Shown: positions 6,579 to 8,771 of the stretch, piece by piece
How positions within the stretch are numbered: the stretch's first letter is position 1
How the letters are laid out: each line of letters starts with the position of its first letter
Source: an uncultured Eubacteriales bacterium
GTDB taxonomy: Bacteria > Bacillota > Clostridia > UMGS1810
Length of the DNA: 8,771 bases
Reading direction: 5' to 3'
NCBI GenBank assembly: GCA_900555295.1
Contig: USKN01000072.1
Coordinates: 1-8,771 of the forward strand
Program-made: the position numbers and the translations under genes
Notes under the pieces: generated by a model
Told to the model about the DNA's origin: nothing
The model's database searches: none
The model's input: only the letters and a program-made list of their open reading frames with translations

Positions 6579-7874
6579 ATGAAACAATATGTGGAAATAA
6601 CAGATGTTTTTGCCCGCGAAATACTTGACTCGCGTGCAACTCCAACGGTTGAGGCGGAGGTAATAACCGAAAACGGATATATAGGACGCGCTTCCGTCCC
6701 CAGCGGTGCGTCAACGGGTGTTTACGAAGCACACGAATTGCGCGACGGCGACGATACGCATTTTTGCGGCAAAGGTGTTATTACGGCCGTAAAAAACGTA
6801 AACGAAATAATAGCGCCAAAAATAGTAGGTATGAACGTACTCGACCAAAAAGCAATCGACAGCGAAATGATTAAACTTGACGGAACCGAAAACAAGAAAA
6901 AACTCGGTGCAAACGCAATACTTGCCGTATCGCTTGCCTGTGCCGACGCGGCGGCAAAAGAACTCGGCACAGGTTTATACCAATATATAGGCGGTGCGTA
7001 TGCACATACACTGCCCGTTCCTATGATGAATATTTTAAACGGCGGCGCTCACGCAAATAATAATATAGACATACAGGAATTTATGATAATGCCTGTTGGT
7101 GCAAAAAATATAAAAGACGCAATTCAAATGTGCTGCAGCGTATATTATAAGCTTAAAAAACTGCTTTCCGAAAAAGGATTTTCAACCGCGGTAGGCGATG
7201 AGGGCGGTTTTGCGCCGCAGCTTGAAAACGATGAACAGGCGCTTATAGTTATTTGCGAAGCAATAAAAAGCGCCGGCTACAACACCGATACCGAGTTTAA
7301 AATTGCAATAGACGCCGCCGCAAGCGAATGGGCGGACGGCGACGGATATACCCAGCCAAAATCCAAATTACACTTTACCAAACAACAAATTATAAATTAT
7401 TGGGAGGATATATGCAAAAAATATCCCGTAATATCATTGGAGGACGGCGTTGGCGAAAACGATTGGGACGCTTGGGATATGCTTACCAAAGCTCTCGGCA
7501 GTAAAATACAGCTTGTGGGCGACGACTTGTTTGTTACAAATACACAACGTCTTAAAACGGGTATAGAAAGAAAATGTGCCAATTCAATTCTTATTAAAGT
7601 AAATCAAATAGGAACGCTTACCGAAACGCTTTCGGCAATACAAACGGCTAACCGTGCAGGGTACACCGCCGTTATCTCCCACCGTTCGGGCGAAACGGAG
7701 GACACAACAATTGCCGACATTGCCGTTGCGGTTAATTCGGGACAAATTAAAACGGGCGCACCCTGCCGAAGCGACCGAACAAGCAAATACAATCAGCTTA
7801 TACGAATAGAGGAAGAACTTGGGCAAAGCGCTGATTACTTGGGATTGGGAGCATTTTTTAATATAAACGGATAA
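6579..7874 (+). CDS. eno: Enolase (phosphopyruvate hydratase)
   Basis: This 431-residue cytoplasmic enzyme converts 2-phosphoglycerate to phosphoenolpyruvate in glycolysis, and its length is normal for a bacterial enolase. Family residues in place are SGAST (42-46), His158 in GGAHA, Glu167, Glu208 in GDEGGF, metal ligands Asp245, Glu288 and Asp315, catalytic Lys340 in the signature LIKVNQIGT, HRS (368-370), and Lys391. The near-invariant N-terminal DSRGNPTVE reads DSRATPTVE here (Ala20, Thr21). GGAGGT lies 9 nt before the ATG. By my count Ile is encoded by ATA in 26 of 40 cases, against about 12 of 35 in hydA, which is unusual for a highly expressed glycolytic gene. It diverges from the hyd operon and is not in a gap-pgk-tpi-gpm cluster, so it may be a second copy. 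Function as an enolase is well supported. Confidence 0.95.
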   Translation: MKQYVEITDVFAREILDSRATPTVEAEVITENGYIGRASVPSGASTGVYEAHELRDGDDTHFCGKGVITAVKNVNEIIAPKIVGMNVLDQKAIDSEMIKLDGTENKKKLGANAILAVSLACADAAAKELGTGLYQYIGGAYAHTLPVPMMNILNGGAHANNNIDIQEFMIMPVGAKNIKDAIQMCCSVYYKLKKLLSEKGFSTAVGDEGGFAPQLENDEQALIVICEAIKSAGYNTDTEFKIAIDAAASEWADGDGYTQPKSKLHFTKQQIINYWEDICKKYPVISLEDGVGENDWDAWDMLTKALGSKIQLVGDDLFVTNTQRLKTGIERKCANSILIKVNQIGTLTETLSAIQTANRAGYTAVISHRSGETEDTTIADIAVAVNSGQIKTGAPCRSDRTSKYNQLIRIEEELGQSADYLGLGAFFNING

Positions 7875-7886
7875 AAAAAGCGTTAA

Positions 7887-7924
7887 AAAATCCGAGCGTA
7901 TTATTTTTTATATGCCCGGATTTT
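7887..7924. terminator. Bidirectional terminator between enolase and the YetF-like gene
   Basis: Arms of 15 bases at 7887-7901 and 7910-7924 flank an 8-nt T-rich loop. Thirteen positions pair normally. In + strand RNA one further pair is a G-U wobble and one is an A-C mismatch, and in - strand RNA the two swap roles. A6 on the left and T4 on the right give both strands a short U tract. It starts 13 bp after the eno stop and lies 9 bp from the stop of the converging gene. Confidence 0.75.
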
Positions 7925-7932
7925 CTGTTGTT

Positions 7933-8640
7933 TTATTGAAAATTATCATTTTGCGGTGCTTTGTCCGTTTTAAGATATACGCTTAAATTATTGCTGTTGT
8001 CTATGGAGGCAAGTACAACATCATCAACCGACGAAGCGCCGTTTACTTTTATCCGTGATATAAGCCATTTTCTGTCGAGATGAAGTTCGTCTATATTTTT
8101 ATCAAGCATTTTACCGTCCATAATAACAATAACCGATACATTGCTTTGGCTTACATTAAGTTTCATATCCTTTGGCGTTACGGGACGAATATTATCGTTA
8201 GGCAATATTGACGCCTGCCCGTTCGGCTCAAGGTACACCGCGTGAACATCCGCAATGTTAAAATACCCCTGCGTTCTTAACAAGGTTAAAAATTCGCCCA
8301 AATCAAGATGTGCACGCTTTAAGTTTTTAATATAAATTTCACCGTTATCCATAAGCGTTATGGACTTACCCGTTATAAACCTGCGTGCTTTTATGGATTT
8401 GTTGTTTATAAACGATATAAGCACCGCGGCAAGCGCATAAACCACCATTGCCACAAGAGGCGGCATAACCTTTCCGTTTTCGGCAATTGCCATATCGGCG
8501 GCAATTGAGCCTATTGTGATTGAATTAATATAGTCAAAAAGGGTTATTTCGCTTATTTGTTTGTTGCCTATAAGTTTGGTTAAGAAAAAAAGTACTATAA
8601 TGGACGCTATTGACACAATAATTACTCTTAATATTTCCAT
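7933..8640 (-). CDS. DUF421 / YetF-like membrane protein
   Basis: This is a 235-residue membrane protein of the DUF421 (YetF/YcaP) family. It has three predicted transmembrane segments (about residues 3-22, 37-54 and 58-78). The first cytoplasmic turn carries the family phrase GNKQISEITLFDYINSITIGSIAAD (about 25-49, written here only as landmarks G25, Q28, D36, G44, A47). A cytoplasmic domain follows with DNGEIYIKNL, LLRTQGYFNIADV and YLEPNGQASI. The biochemical role of the family is not established; Bacillus relatives have been placed in the spore inner membrane. I chose the ATG at 8640, not the in-frame GTG at 8649, because the ribosome binding site overlaps that GTG. It is a single gene closed by the shared terminator at 7887-7924, with a dyad just upstream. 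Confidence 0.85.
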   Translation of the reverse strand: MEILRVIIVSIASIIVLFFLTKLIGNKQISEITLFDYINSITIGSIAADMAIAENGKVMPPLVAMVVYALAAVLISFINNKSIKARRFITGKSITLMDNGEIYIKNLKRAHLDLGEFLTLLRTQGYFNIADVHAVYLEPNGQASILPNDNIRPVTPKDMKLNVSQSNVSVIVIMDGKMLDKNIDELHLDRKWLISRIKVNGASSVDDVVLASIDNSNNLSVYLKTDKAPQNDNFQ

Positions 8641-8648
8641 ACATACCA

Positions 8649-8654
8649 CTCCTC
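8649..8654 (-). promoter_or_regulatory. Ribosome binding site that decides the YetF-like gene start
   Basis: GAGGAG on the - strand ends 8 nt before the ATG at 8640-8638. The in-frame GTG at 8649 begins with the last base of this site, so it cannot be the start served by it. Confidence 0.7.
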
Positions 8655-8682
8655 ATTGTAAATAATATTTATTGTTTACAAT
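8655..8682. promoter_or_regulatory. 28-bp dyad, candidate operator or leader hairpin
   Basis: ATTGTAAA at 8655-8662 is the reverse complement of TTTACAAT at 8675-8682. Inside, AATA (8664-8667) pairs with TATT (8670-8673), leaving one non-pairing position on each side (8663/8674) and two central bases. Twenty-four of 28 bases are therefore symmetric. It ends directly at the ribosome binding site of the YetF-like gene. Confidence 0.5.
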
Positions 8683-8689
8683 TTTTTAA

Positions 8690-8717
8690 TTTTTATCATG
8701 AAAAAGCAATTTGGGAA
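8690..8717 (-). promoter_or_regulatory. Weak candidate promoter of the YetF-like gene
   Basis: On the - strand, TTCCCA (8717-8712) and TAAAAA (8695-8690) are 16 bp apart, and a TG sits one base before the -10. Transcription would start near 8683, at the edge of the dyad at 8655-8682. A second possible -10, TATTAT (8667-8662), lies inside the dyad. Neither is close to consensus. Confidence 0.25.
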
Positions 8718-8771
8718 TTTGTCCTTGGACTGGTTTTCTTTGTTATAGTAACTTTATTGCTAAAAAATAAT

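Noticed and set aside
8698..8748. Sixteen-codon ORF starting ATG at 8698
   Set aside because: No ribosome binding site precedes it and its length is expected by chance.
8719..8749. Rightward promoter-like pair TTGTCC and extended -10 TGTTATAGT
   Set aside because: The spacer is 19 bp, the -35 is poor, and no downstream gene is visible.
8655..8771. Open + strand frame to the right edge that reads like a transmembrane helix
   Set aside because: There is no ATG, GTG or TTG in a useful position and no ribosome binding site, and it runs through the dyad and AT-rich spacer. With the window ending at 8771 it cannot be supported as a gene.

Overview
The window looks like chromosome from a low-GC, anaerobic, fermentative Firmicute of the class Clostridia. 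The evidence is the AT-rich intergenic DNA, strong GGAGG-type ribosome binding sites, consensus TTGACA/TATAAT promoters, and a three-subunit NAD-linked [FeFe]-hydrogenase. I cannot name a genus. Six protein genes are supported. I see no rRNA, tRNA, CRISPR array, insertion sequence or phage gene.

Layout from left to right. (1) A PHP-domain phosphoesterase of histidinol-phosphatase type lies on the + strand (158-982) behind a good promoter. (2) It converges on an acyltransferase-3 membrane protein on the - strand (1017-2063). The two share a perfect inverted repeat that acts as a bidirectional terminator and also encodes the last codons of both proteins. (3) The hydC-hydB-hydA operon runs on the - strand from 6329 down to 2195. 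It has one consensus promoter, a TAATG overlap between hydC and hydB, a 14-nt gap between hydB and hydA, and an intrinsic terminator after hydA. That terminator abuts the promoter of the acyltransferase gene. (4) Diverging from hydC is an enolase gene on the + strand (6579-7874). (5) It converges, through a second shared terminator, on a DUF421/YetF-like membrane protein gene on the - strand (7933-8640), which has a 28-bp dyad just upstream of its ribosome binding site.

The central unit is the hydrogenase. HydC (NuoE-like) and HydB (NuoF-like, FMN and NADH binding, with extra iron-sulfur domains) pass electrons to HydA, which carries the H-cluster and the usual chain of accessory clusters. 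Enzymes of this build reoxidise NADH, often together with reduced ferredoxin, and release H2 during sugar fermentation. Enolase is in the pathway that produces that NADH, but it has its own transcript here. No hydE, hydF or hydG maturase gene is present, so H-cluster assembly must be encoded elsewhere.

The points most worth a second look are: a serine in HydA at the position that normally supplies a cysteine ligand to the H-cluster [4Fe-4S] cubane; a possible Rex-type operator on the hyd promoter; an enolase with an altered DSRGNP motif and codon use unlike the neighbouring operon, which may be a second paralog; the terminator built into two converging reading frames; and the dyad in front of the YetF-like gene. 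I found no clear sign of an entirely new biological system.
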